Source: a virus. Taken from it: a stretch of DNA of 40,454 nucleotides. The position numbers and the translations under genes are program-made. The DNA lies in the IMG/VR virus record IMGVR_UViG_3300030106_006393, positions 7,216 to 47,669 of that record. The stretch is one strand, 5' to 3'. The stretch's first letter is position 1. The number at the start of each line of letters is the position of its first letter. Under the pieces are notes generated by a model, which was given only the letters and a program-made list of their open reading frames with translations, did not search any database and was not told where the DNA came from. Below are positions 14,163 through 23,198 of the stretch, piece by piece.

Positions 14163-17100
14163 ATGGCTGCAGCAACCGGAACGGTCGTTATCTCATCCGC
14201 AGGAGGAGATTTTGATTCGGCCGATTATCCCAGGTTTGTGTTAGGAGATGGTACTAATACTTTAACTTTTGTTTTAGATAAGGATGCGACAAGGCTTCAA
14301 ACTAGATATGATGGAGAATATGCAACAGCATATACTGCTTCTAGTCAGTTGCCTTTTGAGGACTCTCAGAGAGGTCGCCTAGCAGTTCCAACGTATGACC
14401 TTGGCAGCGCAACAAAGGGATCGATTTCGATCATCGCGTCTGACGCCGGCAATGCAAGTACATTTTGGAATAACACACTAGGTAACAAATCTGACAACTC
14501 TGGTCTCAGGGACATCACCGCTCGCCCTCACTGGGTACTAAGAGATGCTGATGGCAATGAAATCAAGGTTGGCTTTGGTACTTCAAACGCAACCTCCCTT
14601 ACCAACAACAATGCAGTATTGCTCGCGAAGTACGGTTCCACCGGGTCGCCAAGATACTGGTTGTATAGGGAAAATTCAAGTAGTAGAAACTACTTTATCA
14701 GAGTCGTCAATAATGGTAATAACAGTTGGAAGCTCCATCAGGCACTTTTCGGAGCTTTCAAGTACGCGTATAGAACTGGTCAAACCAATGTGGATGTTCA
14801 GGGTATCGGTCAAACCGGAAACCTGATGTCAGCATCTGTTGGTAATGACACTTATACCAGTGCACAGCTGTTTGGTCTTTTGCTATCGTATGAGACTGCT
14901 GGTGCTAAAGGCAATGCTTGTAGTTTGATATTTAATGATCCTCAAGCAGTGGCTGCGTCGGCTAGTACGAGACAGCAGGCGATTTCTTGGGGTTATGATG
15001 AGTATGCCGCTTCAAATGTCATGAACATTGCTAGGCACTCTGATCCGCAAGAAGACGCAAACAGTCCTCAATATTGGGCGACAAACTTGACCAATGAGGT
15101 CTATTTTAAGGGTGGCACCAAAGCTGGAACCGGAGCAGCTCTTAGCACGGCAGATATTGCCGAAGCGCTAAAAGACATGGTTAACGGCTCTAGACTAGGT
15201 ATTACTGCCGCTCGCTCAGACAGTACAGTTAATTTAACTAATGATACAGACGGTGATGTTGGTAACGTAACAATAACAACAACAAATGAAGGCTCCCTAT
15301 TTTCCGTTTCAGGTATGTCGAATGCCGGAGGAGGAGGGGGCAATGGAGGTACATCAATTATGGCTAGAACAAGGATTGGATCAAAACTCATCGCCATCGG
15401 CGGGTTAACCAAAGACAATGTTAGTTCAGGTTCAATAGAAGTTAAGCACCTAAGTTTTGGTGACTTGGGTGCAGGCGATTTCGTTACAGATCTGCAAGAT
15501 GCAGATACTTTGGCGCTTTCGTCATCCCGTGGGGCATCTGCGGGTATGCGTGGTCTCACGCTGGGAGCACTTAAGAGTTTCATCTCTGCTTCCCAACTTA
15601 CAAACATTACCGCATCTGGTGATGTTTTAATCGGTGATGGAACCGGCGACTCTCTTAATGTCACCGCTCGCATCATCTCAAGCCTTATTCCAAAGACTGA
15701 TGGCTTGAATGACTTGGGTAGCAATGCCCTTGCATGGAATACTGTTTTTGCAGAGTCTGGATCTTTCAGTGACAATGTTGGCATTGGAAATAATCTAACT
15801 GTTTCGGATACAGTTTCGGCTGCTACCGTTTCTGGTTCTGCATCTACTTTTCACGACCTTGCTGCTGATGATCTAACTGTTGGTGGCATTGTCGCCTCTA
15901 GTATCACAGCTTCAAATGGCGTTCTACTTGGTAGCTCAAATGCTGACGACTTGGGATTCTTGGGTGGCCAGATCACCGATCTCGTCCCACAGAACGACAA
16001 CAAGGTTGCCCTTGGTTCTGCAACCAAGAGATACTCACTTATTAGTGCTATGTCGGCTTCTGTCGCTGGTGCAGTTGGCGTTGTTGGTACTGTAACTGCG
16101 GGCGGTGTTACTTCCGGTGGAACCATTTCTGGTTCTATTGTAAGTGCAGCAACCCTTAACGTTGGTACGAAAGCAACAATGGTACATGCTGATATTAATG
16201 ACTCCTTGGAAGTTGCAGGTTATGCAGGCTTTGCAGGCGGTGTCGCTATCTCTGGTACTTTGTCACTAGCAGGTACGGCGGTTACCTCAACTGCTGCAGA
16301 AATTAACTTACTTGACGGTTCCGCCGCAAATACTGTCGTTGGCAGTGTTGCAGCAATTTATGGCACCACGGGTCAGTTGACTGCATCTGCGATGACAGTA
16401 GGTGGAACCATTTCTGGTTCAACTGGTAACTTCGAAGACCTTACAGCAGACAATGTCACTCTCGGTGGTCTTACGGTTAATAGTTTGACTGCTTCAAATG
16501 GAGTGATGATTGGTACTGCAGTCACCGATGACGTGTCTTTCTTGGGTGGTCTTATTACAGACCTTGTCCCACAGAACGACAGCAAGGTTGACTTGGGTAC
16601 TTCTTCGAAGCAGTTCGCTGAAGCACACATTGATACTGGTAATATTGATACAGTTGTTGCAACTGCACTTACTGCATCACATGCTAGAATCACAAACTTG
16701 GATGTTGACACTATCGTGTCAAGAACCGTTACCAAGGACTCTTTGGAGATTAAGGATAACTTGATCATCGCAGGTGTTTCTGGTTCGGTTGCAGGTGATT
16801 TCGTCGGTGCTGGTTTCCAGCTCGGTGGCAAGGTTGGTGTCTCTGGCACTGGTTCTGCACCGCTTATGTCGATGACACTAGGAAATAGATCGTTGACTGG
16901 TGACTCTTTGATTGTTAACGTTGACGGACAAGCAGGCGCAAGCTTCATGTCTGGTGGCGTTACAATGGGAGTCCTAGGAACCCCTGGTATGCGCTTTGGC
17001 GTTACAGGTTCTATTTCTGGTTCTTTGGTCCAGGCTAAGAGAATCGAAGCAGGACACCTTGCATTGAGAGGTGCACTTACTTCGACAAATCTTTCGGGTG

Positions 17101-18299
17101 CCACAGTTAATGCGCACGACATCACAGCAGATGATGCGGTATTTGGTGGTTTGACACTTAGCAGCATTACAGCGTCTAACGGCGTGTTGCTTGGTTCGTC
17201 TAACGCCGACGATCTTGCTTTCTTGGGTGGTCAGATTACAGATCTTGTACCGCAGAATGATAACAAGGTCGCACTTGGTTCTGCAACCAAGAGATACAGC
17301 CTTGTCAGTGCAATGTCAGCGTCTATCGCAGGAGCTGTCGGCATTGTCGGAACTGCTACTGTTGGTGCTTTGACATCTGCAGGAACCATTTCTGGCTCTA
17401 CAGCTACTGTACACGACCTCACTGCTGAAGATGTTACTGCAGGTGGTATTTCCGCCTCTAGTATCACTGCTTCAAACGGTGTGTTGCTTGGTTCATCTAA
17501 TGCTGATGATCTGGGATTCTTGGGCGGTCAGATTACTGACTTGGTTCCACAGAATGACAACAAAGTCGCTCTTGGTTCTGCAGCTAAGAGATACTCACTG
17601 ATTAGCGCAATGTCTGCATCTATTGCGGGTGCTGTTGGCATCGTCGGAACTGCTACTGTTGGAGCTTTGTCTTCTGCAGGTGCCATCACTTGTACTGGAC
17701 CCAGTTCTGCTATCTCCGGCGCGATGGGTCAGTTCAACCGAATTGACATCAACCGCTTGATTGGTAAGGGAGTTGTCACGCAGGACAATCTACAGACTGG
17801 TTCTGTTTTGACTGCTGCAATTCTCGATGCTAACGTTACAACCGCTAAGCTTGCTGCAAATTCAGTTACCAAAGCTAAGTTGAACGATGACATCATCCAG
17901 AACAACAGCGATGCCCACGGTGGTCTCGTTATTAGTTCTGGTCGTTTGAGCGTTGGATTCAGAAAGGACGTCTTTGTACGCTCTGACGGATCTAACATCA
18001 GTGGTACTGTGCCTACGCACGGTATGTTTGCTACTAAGGCTGTTCCGACGCCTTATACCACAGCATCACTTGGCGCACAGCCAGTTTCGGGTACCATTAT
18101 GGTTTACTTGAACGGTATTTTGCTCCACGGTGACCATCACCAGATCTCAGACGCCGGCCGTAACATTGGTAGTTCCGACTATCACATGTTGACTGCTTCT
18201 GCTAACGCTTATAAGATTCTTCTTAATGAGGATCTTGCGTTGGACAGCGATGATATCTTGACGGTTACTTATCTCTCAGGTTCAGGCGGAAGCTGGTAA
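14163..18299 (+). CDS. Long repeat-containing fibre-like virion protein
   Basis: 1378 residues from ATG 14163 with GAGGAGG upstream. N-terminal ~330 residues form a distinct domain (GDGTNTLTFVLDKDATRLQTRYDG, later WNNTLGNKSDNS). A Gly-rich linker follows near 395. Residues ~560-1175 carry four copies of a ~95-residue unit around SITASNGVLLGSSNADDLGFLGGQITDLVPQNDNKVALGS-type sequence (positions given separately). Related fibre stems (xIPxxDxxxDLGSxxxxW) occur in trimeric phage fibres. The C-terminus (IMVYLNGILLHGDHH ... DSDDILTVTYLSG) is a small beta domain similar to that closing gp15-like copy B. Position between neck genes and sheath matches neck fibres or whiskers; a tail fibre is equally possible. 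No S74 chaperone domain seen. Own terminator. Confidence 0.7.
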   Translation: MAAATGTVVISSAGGDFDSADYPRFVLGDGTNTLTFVLDKDATRLQTRYDGEYATAYTASSQLPFEDSQRGRLAVPTYDLGSATKGSISIIASDAGNASTFWNNTLGNKSDNSGLRDITARPHWVLRDADGNEIKVGFGTSNATSLTNNNAVLLAKYGSTGSPRYWLYRENSSSRNYFIRVVNNGNNSWKLHQALFGAFKYAYRTGQTNVDVQGIGQTGNLMSASVGNDTYTSAQLFGLLLSYETAGAKGNACSLIFNDPQAVAASASTRQQAISWGYDEYAASNVMNIARHSDPQEDANSPQYWATNLTNEVYFKGGTKAGTGAALSTADIAEALKDMVNGSRLGITAARSDSTVNLTNDTDGDVGNVTITTTNEGSLFSVSGMSNAGGGGGNGGTSIMARTRIGSKLIAIGGLTKDNVSSGSIEVKHLSFGDLGAGDFVTDLQDADTLALSSSRGASAGMRGLTLGALKSFISASQLTNITASGDVLIGDGTGDSLNVTARIISSLIPKTDGLNDLGSNALAWNTVFAESGSFSDNVGIGNNLTVSDTVSAATVSGSASTFHDLAADDLTVGGIVASSITASNGVLLGSSNADDLGFLGGQITDLVPQNDNKVALGSATKRYSLISAMSASVAGAVGVVGTVTAGGVTSGGTISGSIVSAATLNVGTKATMVHADINDSLEVAGYAGFAGGVAISGTLSLAGTAVTSTAAEINLLDGSAANTVVGSVAAIYGTTGQLTASAMTVGGTISGSTGNFEDLTADNVTLGGLTVNSLTASNGVMIGTAVTDDVSFLGGLITDLVPQNDSKVDLGTSSKQFAEAHIDTGNIDTVVATALTASHARITNLDVDTIVSRTVTKDSLEIKDNLIIAGVSGSVAGDFVGAGFQLGGKVGVSGTGSAPLMSMTLGNRSLTGDSLIVNVDGQAGASFMSGGVTMGVLGTPGMRFGVTGSISGSLVQAKRIEAGHLALRGALTSTNLSGATVNAHDITADDAVFGGLTLSSITASNGVLLGSSNADDLAFLGGQITDLVPQNDNKVALGSATKRYSLVSAMSASIAGAVGIVGTATVGALTSAGTISGSTATVHDLTAEDVTAGGISASSITASNGVLLGSSNADDLGFLGGQITDLVPQNDNKVALGSAAKRYSLISAMSASIAGAVGIVGTATVGALSSAGAITCTGPSSAISGAMGQFNRIDINRLIGKGVVTQDNLQTGSVLTAAILDANVTTAKLAANSVTKAKLNDDIIQNNSDAHGGLVISSGRLSVGFRKDVFVRSDGSNISGTVPTHGMFATKAVPTPYTTASLGAQPVSGTIMVYLNGILLHGDHHQISDAGRNIGSSDYHMLTASANAYKILLNEDLALDSDDILTVTYLSGSGGSW
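15852..17687 (+). repeat. Four in-frame intragenic repeats in the fibre-like gene
   Basis: Units lie at about 15852-16136, 16434-16626 (diverged and shorter), 17115-17399 and 17412-17687. Units 1, 3 and 4 encode nearly the same ~95 residues, but synonymous positions differ often (for example GGTAGCTCAAATGCTGAC versus GGTTCGTCTAACGCCGAC), so the protein repeat is kept while the DNA repeat is not. Confidence 0.85.
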
Positions 18300-18329
18300 T
18301 CCGAGAATAGATATTGTGATGATATCTTG

Positions 18330-18356
18330 GAGGGGCCTTCGGGCCCCTCTTTTTTT
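18330..18356 (+). terminator. Strong intrinsic terminator with TTCG tetraloop
   Basis: GAGGGGCC (18330-18337), loop TTCG (18338-18341), GGCCCCTC (18342-18349), then seven T. It closes the fibre unit. The next 130 bp up to the sheath gene hold AT-rich sequence and a promoter box, but no ORF. Confidence 0.93.
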
Positions 18357-18455
18357 GTGTCTATATAGTGTTGTTTAAAGATTTATTTCCAATACCTTTT
18401 GGATTCTTAAAGACTATTTATTTAAGTAAGAAGTATAAAGATCGCACGATTCTTT

Positions 18456-18463
18456 TATAAATT
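18456..18463 (+). promoter_or_regulatory. Candidate late promoter -10 box TATAAATT
   Basis: TATAAATT lies 32 nt before the sheath ATG at 18488, downstream of a strong terminator, with no -35 element. It is one base from the T4 late consensus TATAAATA. Confidence 0.45.
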
Positions 18464-18487
18464 AATCGCTTTAAGGAGAAACAAAAT

Positions 18488-21400
18488 ATGTCCGTTGATT
18501 CATTTAAGTTCGTCTCGCCAGGAGTCTTTGTTAACGAGATCGATAACACAGGAAGACCAGATGCCGATGCAGGCGCGAGAGGACCAGCTATTATTGGCCG
18601 ATTGGAAAGAGGCCCAGGAAACCGACCCGTCACCGTTGAGAGTTTCAGCGAGTTTATCGAGATCTTCGGTAATCCCATCCCCGGTGGAAGGGGAGGTGAT
18701 GTTTGGAGAGAGGGCAACTACCTTGCTCCAACTTACGCGGCCTATGCTGCGCAAGCTTATCTAAGAAACTCTTCACCGATAACCGTAGTCAGAGTTTTGG
18801 GTGAAGCACACCCAGACGCAGTATCCGGTGGTGAAGCTGGTTGGAAGGTAGATAATTCACACGCAGCAAACACGGATGTAACTCCAGTCGACAACGGCGG
18901 CGCATTCGGACTATTCTTGTTTTCTTCGGGCTCACATCAGATCGACCAGCAGGGAGCATTCCTGGGTGATTCACACCCCGTTGTCCGAAGAGGTCGAGCT
19001 AGAGCAACTGGTTCATTGGCAGCGGTTTGGTACTTTGATGAAGGCGCAATAGAGCTTTCAGGAGCGCTGCATGACGGAATACGAGCTGGTTATCTGGACA
19101 AGGCCGGCCTCGGCACAGGCCGGACGGCGTTGGCCGGAAACGGTATCGCCCTTAAGTCGAGCAATATCGCGACAATGGAATTCACAGCAGTTCTCTTTGA
19201 CGCCTCGAATGTTGGTAAAAAGGTTTCCTTCAACTTCGATAGAAGTTCCGACAAGTACATAAGAAAAGTTTTTAATACAAATCCGACCCTGTGTGGTGCC
19301 ACAACGGCCATCTCCAACACAAGCGGATATTGGCTCGGTGAAACCTTCGACAGGCATGCAAGAGACCTACACAGTAGTGGAACTCTGCACCAGGGTAACC
19401 TTGCAGCAGATCCTTCCTTGTATGGTGTTATCGTTGGTCTGGATGGTACAACAAACTGGGGATCAAACCAGATAAGCACTCAGCCTGCAAAGACTGGTTG
19501 GTTCTTCGGCCAGGACCTTTCAAGCAACACAACAAAGTTTGATGCTGCAAAGCAGCAAAAGCTCTTCAGAATAACTGCACTGGACGACGGCGCATGGGCT
19601 TCTAGAAATATCAAGGTTTCAATTTCAGACCTTAGAGCACCCACCGAGGTTGATCCTTATGGGTCGTTCACCGTAACTCTTCGTCACGTAAGAGACCACG
19701 ACGGTGCAATAAAGACTTTGGAGAAGTTTGCAAACTGTAATCTTAATCCTAATTCTAGAAACTATGTCGGAATTAAGATTGGTGATATGTATCAGGAGTG
19801 GAGCGATACCGAAAAGCGTTTCAGAATGTATGGACAGTATCCAAATAATTCAAGATTCGTAAGAGTTGAGGTTAACTCTGACGTTGAAGAGGGTATTACG
19901 GATCCGGCACTTCTTCCTTTCGGTTTTTATGGACCTCCAAGATACAAGAAGATTGACCTATCCGGTCAGGCGGTCGGTAAGATAACTGGATCTACGGTTC
20001 ACGCGTCTAGTACCAGTGACGGTGGAGTCGGAATTGGCGACGTAGAGAGCGCCTTGGCTACCGGATCTGTTTTCTTGTCTGGTAGTAATAACGGTGTCAT
20101 GTCGGGCTCGGTTGGTGCTTCGCCATTTAAGACAACAGCAATATTCGCTGCTGTTCACCCATCCGCCAGCGTTATTGCCGGTATCCCAGCAGATGCTAGT
20201 AAGCCACACCCACGAGCGACGGTCCTTTTTCCTTCGCTTCCTTTGAGGGTTTCGAGTTCGGACGACAGTTTGCGCTTTGACAAGATGGCTCACTTTGGTA
20301 TCACTACCACGAGATCACCGTCTAGCAAGAGGTTTGAAGAATCTTATTGGGACATTGTTGCTGGCGGTAAAGGCATTGCTGCTGACGCTTGGGACGCAGC
20401 CTCTAACACAGAGTATTCTTTCATATTTACTCTTGACGATCTTGTTGCTACCAATGCTGCAGCTACTTCGGTTAGAAAGGCACACTACGCGTCCGGCTCT
20501 AGAAAGGCTGGAACATCGTATACAGCACTTAGAAGCGGATACACCGACTTGATTAAGAGTGGATTTACTAAGTTTACTTCTCCAATGTATGGCGGATTTG
20601 ACGGCCTAGACATCAAGGAGAGAGAGCCCTTTGGTCACCATATTCTCGGTGCTTCTGGACTCACCTTGAAGAGTAATTATGCAGCAAACTCACTCAAGCT
20701 CGCGATAGACGCTGTCGCAGAGCCAGAGGTTGTGGACATTAACGCAATGGTAGTCCCGGGTGTTAGAGTCCCTCTAATCACTGATCACATGCTTACTGTT
20801 TGTGAAGACAGAGGAGACGCTCTGGCAATCATCGACGTCGAAAATAACGGCTACCAGCCTTCGACTGAGACTACTGACTCTTTCAAGACAAGAATAACAA
20901 ACAACAACGTAACTGACTGTGTAAACAACCTCAAGACAAGAGGACTTAACACCAGTTATGGTTGTGCGTACTTCCCTTGGGTTAAGATTCAGGATGAGAT
21001 CGCAGAACAGCAGGTTTGGGTACCACCTTCAGTCGTGGCACTTGGAACATTTGCAAACACTGAGCGTAATCACTCACTCTGGTTTGCTCCTGCAGGGTTC
21101 ACTCGCGGAGGCCTCTCTAATGGAGCTGCAGGTCTTCCAGTTCTGGGAGTTTCACAGAGACTTTCCGCTCAGGATAGAGATGAGCTTTATGAGCACAGCA
21201 TCAACCCGATCGCACAGTTCCCTGCAGAGGGCATTGTGATCTTCGGGCAAAAGACGCTTATGGCAACGCCATCCGCTCTTGACAGAATCAATGTTAGAAG
21301 ACTTATGATTTACGTCAAGAAGGAGATTTCGAGAACTGCTTCCGTACTGCTCTTCGATCAGAACGTACAGTCGACATGGAATCGCTTCAAGGGTCAGATC

Positions 21401-21598
21401 GAGCCGTTCTTGGCTTCGCTCAAGGCTAGATTGGGATTGGATGACTTTAAGGTTGTTCTTGACGCTTCTACTACGACTGCTGATCTTATTGATAGAAACA
21501 TCATGTATGCGAAGGTTTTCTTGAAGCCAACAAAGGCTCTAGAGTTCATCGCTATTGATTTTATCGTCACGAACAATGGCGCGGCTTTTGAAGATTAA
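18488..21598 (+). CDS. gp18: Tail sheath protein, gp18-like, enlarged
   Basis: 1036 residues from ATG 18488 with TTTAAGGAG upstream. The N-terminus VSPGVFVNEIDNTGRP and C-terminal region (NPIAQFPAEGIVIFGQKTLMATPSALDRINVRRLMIYVKKEI, then FVVLDASTTTAD-type and FLKPTKALEFIAIDFIVTN) are classic gp18 elements: an N-terminal strand that joins subunits and a C-terminal contractile core. T4 gp18 has 659 residues, so about 380 extra residues lie in the middle (roughly 110-750), presumably exposed domains on the sheath surface. Codon choice is biased like the capsid gene, consistent with high copy number. Tube gene follows, as in T4. Confidence 0.94.
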   Translation: MSVDSFKFVSPGVFVNEIDNTGRPDADAGARGPAIIGRLERGPGNRPVTVESFSEFIEIFGNPIPGGRGGDVWREGNYLAPTYAAYAAQAYLRNSSPITVVRVLGEAHPDAVSGGEAGWKVDNSHAANTDVTPVDNGGAFGLFLFSSGSHQIDQQGAFLGDSHPVVRRGRARATGSLAAVWYFDEGAIELSGALHDGIRAGYLDKAGLGTGRTALAGNGIALKSSNIATMEFTAVLFDASNVGKKVSFNFDRSSDKYIRKVFNTNPTLCGATTAISNTSGYWLGETFDRHARDLHSSGTLHQGNLAADPSLYGVIVGLDGTTNWGSNQISTQPAKTGWFFGQDLSSNTTKFDAAKQQKLFRITALDDGAWASRNIKVSISDLRAPTEVDPYGSFTVTLRHVRDHDGAIKTLEKFANCNLNPNSRNYVGIKIGDMYQEWSDTEKRFRMYGQYPNNSRFVRVEVNSDVEEGITDPALLPFGFYGPPRYKKIDLSGQAVGKITGSTVHASSTSDGGVGIGDVESALATGSVFLSGSNNGVMSGSVGASPFKTTAIFAAVHPSASVIAGIPADASKPHPRATVLFPSLPLRVSSSDDSLRFDKMAHFGITTTRSPSSKRFEESYWDIVAGGKGIAADAWDAASNTEYSFIFTLDDLVATNAAATSVRKAHYASGSRKAGTSYTALRSGYTDLIKSGFTKFTSPMYGGFDGLDIKEREPFGHHILGASGLTLKSNYAANSLKLAIDAVAEPEVVDINAMVVPGVRVPLITDHMLTVCEDRGDALAIIDVENNGYQPSTETTDSFKTRITNNNVTDCVNNLKTRGLNTSYGCAYFPWVKIQDEIAEQQVWVPPSVVALGTFANTERNHSLWFAPAGFTRGGLSNGAAGLPVLGVSQRLSAQDRDELYEHSINPIAQFPAEGIVIFGQKTLMATPSALDRINVRRLMIYVKKEISRTASVLLFDQNVQSTWNRFKGQIEPFLASLKARLGLDDFKVVLDASTTTADLIDRNIMYAKVFLKPTKALEFIAIDFIVTNNGAAFED

Positions 21599-21613
21599 AA
21601 TAAATAAAACAGT

Positions 21614-21650
21614 TGTCACAACTAATTAAAGTTGTGACACTAACTTTTTA
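21614..21650 (+). terminator. Hairpin between sheath and tube genes (terminator-like)
   Basis: TGTCACAACT (21614-21623) pairs perfectly with AGTTGTGACA (21630-21639) around AATTAA. A short T-run comes only after CTAAC, and the tube gene's TTTAGGAGG directly overlaps that run. It could be a partial terminator, an mRNA stabiliser or an RNase site tuning the sheath-to-tube ratio. Confidence 0.55.
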
Positions 21651-21665
21651 GGAGGAATTTACAAT

Positions 21666-22295
21666 ATGAGTACCGGATTTAACAATTTTTGGAGTAGCGT
21701 TGACGTCGAACCGAAAAGAAAGTTTCGATGGATAATGGGCTTCAACGGTGTTCCGCACTGGATCATGAAGAAAGCTTCACGTCCAAAGATCAGTCTAACT
21801 GAGGCAGAGCACGATTTTCTAAATTACAAGTTTTATTATCCCGGAAGAGTTTCCTACGATGAGTTGACTATGACAATGGCTGATCCTATAAATCCGGATG
21901 CATCTCTCACGATGTACGAACTCCTTCAAAAGTCCGGCTATAGAACTCCAGATAAGTTTGCTCAGAATAACCTCGGATTGGGTGGAGGTGACTCCAACGA
22001 CATTGGAGTTATAACAAAGAAGGCAGCGACAAGCGCTATAAATGGAATGTACTTGATGCTTCTGGATGCTGAAGGCGCACCAGTTGAGGAGTGGACGTTC
22101 TACAACGCTTGGATAAAGTCTGTTGACTTCGACGAGCTTGACTACACATCTGATGACCTATTGAATCTCACAATTACCGTCAGGTATGACTGGGCATCAA
22201 TTAAGTCACCAGATTCGAGCCGCGTCCACTTGGCAGCAAAGTCTGAGATTGGTGCAAAGCGCCAGGGCGTTAATCAGGGCGGCGCTACGCGATAA
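21666..22295 (+). CDS. gp19: Tail tube protein, gp19-like
   Basis: 209 residues from ATG 21666 with TAGGAGG. The sequence SGFNNFWSSVDVEPKRKFRWIMGF, followed by KKASRPKISLTEAEHDFLNYKFYYPGRVSYDELTMTMADPINPDAS, matches gp19-type tube proteins (strand, loop, 'RP-x-hydrophobic' strand, 'W/Y-x-hydrophobic' patches). T4 gp19 is 163 residues; a Gly-rich loop (about 97-115) and a charged C-terminal tail account for the extra length. Tube subunits form the inner channel for DNA passage. Adjacent to sheath as expected. Confidence 0.92.
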   Translation: MSTGFNNFWSSVDVEPKRKFRWIMGFNGVPHWIMKKASRPKISLTEAEHDFLNYKFYYPGRVSYDELTMTMADPINPDASLTMYELLQKSGYRTPDKFAQNNLGLGGGDSNDIGVITKKAATSAINGMYLMLLDAEGAPVEEWTFYNAWIKSVDFDELDYTSDDLLNLTITVRYDWASIKSPDSSRVHLAAKSEIGAKRQGVNQGGATR

Positions 22296-22325
22296 ATAAA
22301 TGATAAAATAGCCATTTAGATGTGC

Positions 22326-22333
22326 TATAATAC
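22326..22333 (+). promoter_or_regulatory. Candidate late promoter -10 box TATAATAC
   Basis: TATAATAC lies 30 nt before the TTG start at 22356 with no -35 element. It is identical to the box at 13791-13798. Confidence 0.45.
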
Positions 22334-22355
22334 AACATAAGAAAGAGAGGTTAAG

Positions 22356-23198
22356 TTGTCAGACAGAAATGAACAGAGGAGACGCCAAACGGCAGAACAT
22401 CTCCTCCATCAAACCACCGCTCCTCAAGGTGGCTCTCTACTAAACTTTTCAGTACCAACGGAAATAGTGGAACTCCCTTCGGGAGGGAAGCTATATCCTG
22501 TTGGGCATCCTTTACATGGGAAAAAAGAAGTAGAGATACGTCACATGACTGCCAAAGAGGAAGATATTTTGGCAAGTCAAGCTCTTCTAAAAAGAGGTAT
22601 TGCAATAGATAGAATGTTGCAAAACATCATCATGGAAAATGTAGATGTAGCAGATCTCTTGATAGGAGACAGAAACGCCTTGATGTTTGCAGCAAGAATA
22701 ACAGGATATGGCAATGCATATCCAGTAAAGATGACTTGCCAGGCATGCTTCAAGGAATTTGATCACACGTTTGATTTAGGAAACTTTACAGATTGCTATA
22801 CAAACACAGAAAATGAGGACGTTAAATATACAGCAAATGGTACGATAGAAGTTGAACTACCAAAGACTGGAGCCCTCGTTGAAATCAAGGCCCTAACAGG
22901 CACTGATGACGAGAGGCTAACAAAGACAAGAGAAATGAAGGAAAAGGCAGGTCTTCCGGACAGTGCCTTGACTGACATGTTAAAGGCAATGATTTATAGT
23001 GTTAATGGTGTTACGGATGGTAATGATATCGCAGGCTTCGTCGATAACATGCCAGCCTTGGACTCTAGAAAGATAAGAGATACATATAAAGAATCTATGC
23101 CAAACATAAGATTTATTCAGGAAGCCGAATGCACTCATTGTGGCCATACAATGGAAAGTGAGGTCCCTATAACAGGGGAGTTTTTTTGGCCTGGATAA
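22356..23198 (+). CDS. Baseplate hub assembly chaperone, T4 gp26-like, zinc-binding
   Basis: 280 residues starting at TTG 22356 with AGAGAGG 6 nt upstream. Residues 33-75 include VPTEIVELPSGGKLYPVGHPLHGKKEVEIRHMTAKEEDILAS, the hallmark of gp26-type T4-like baseplate proteins. Two cysteine pairs, C128/C131 (TCQACF) and C259/C262 (CTHCGH), probably bind one zinc. T4 gp26 is needed for hub assembly but is not prominent in the finished virion. The last codons cross a run of seven T, and a second ORF continues in another frame just before the stop (see 23191-23373), recalling tail-assembly chaperone pairs made by frameshift. Confidence 0.75.
   Translation: MSDRNEQRRRQTAEHLLHQTTAPQGGSLLNFSVPTEIVELPSGGKLYPVGHPLHGKKEVEIRHMTAKEEDILASQALLKRGIAIDRMLQNIIMENVDVADLLIGDRNALMFAARITGYGNAYPVKMTCQACFKEFDHTFDLGNFTDCYTNTENEDVKYTANGTIEVELPKTGALVEIKALTGTDDERLTKTREMKEKAGLPDSALTDMLKAMIYSVNGVTDGNDIAGFVDNMPALDSRKIRDTYKESMPNIRFIQEAECTHCGHTMESEVPITGEFFWPG

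Noticed and set aside
16373-17167. Minus-strand ORF (264 codons) and others at 15101-15784 and 6909-7604
   Set aside because: Shadows of the fibre-like and capsid genes, with proline/serine-rich implausible composition.
15852-17687. Direct repeats considered as a CRISPR array
   Set aside because: The repeats are in-frame, ~95 codons long and coding, with no short identical repeats and spacers.
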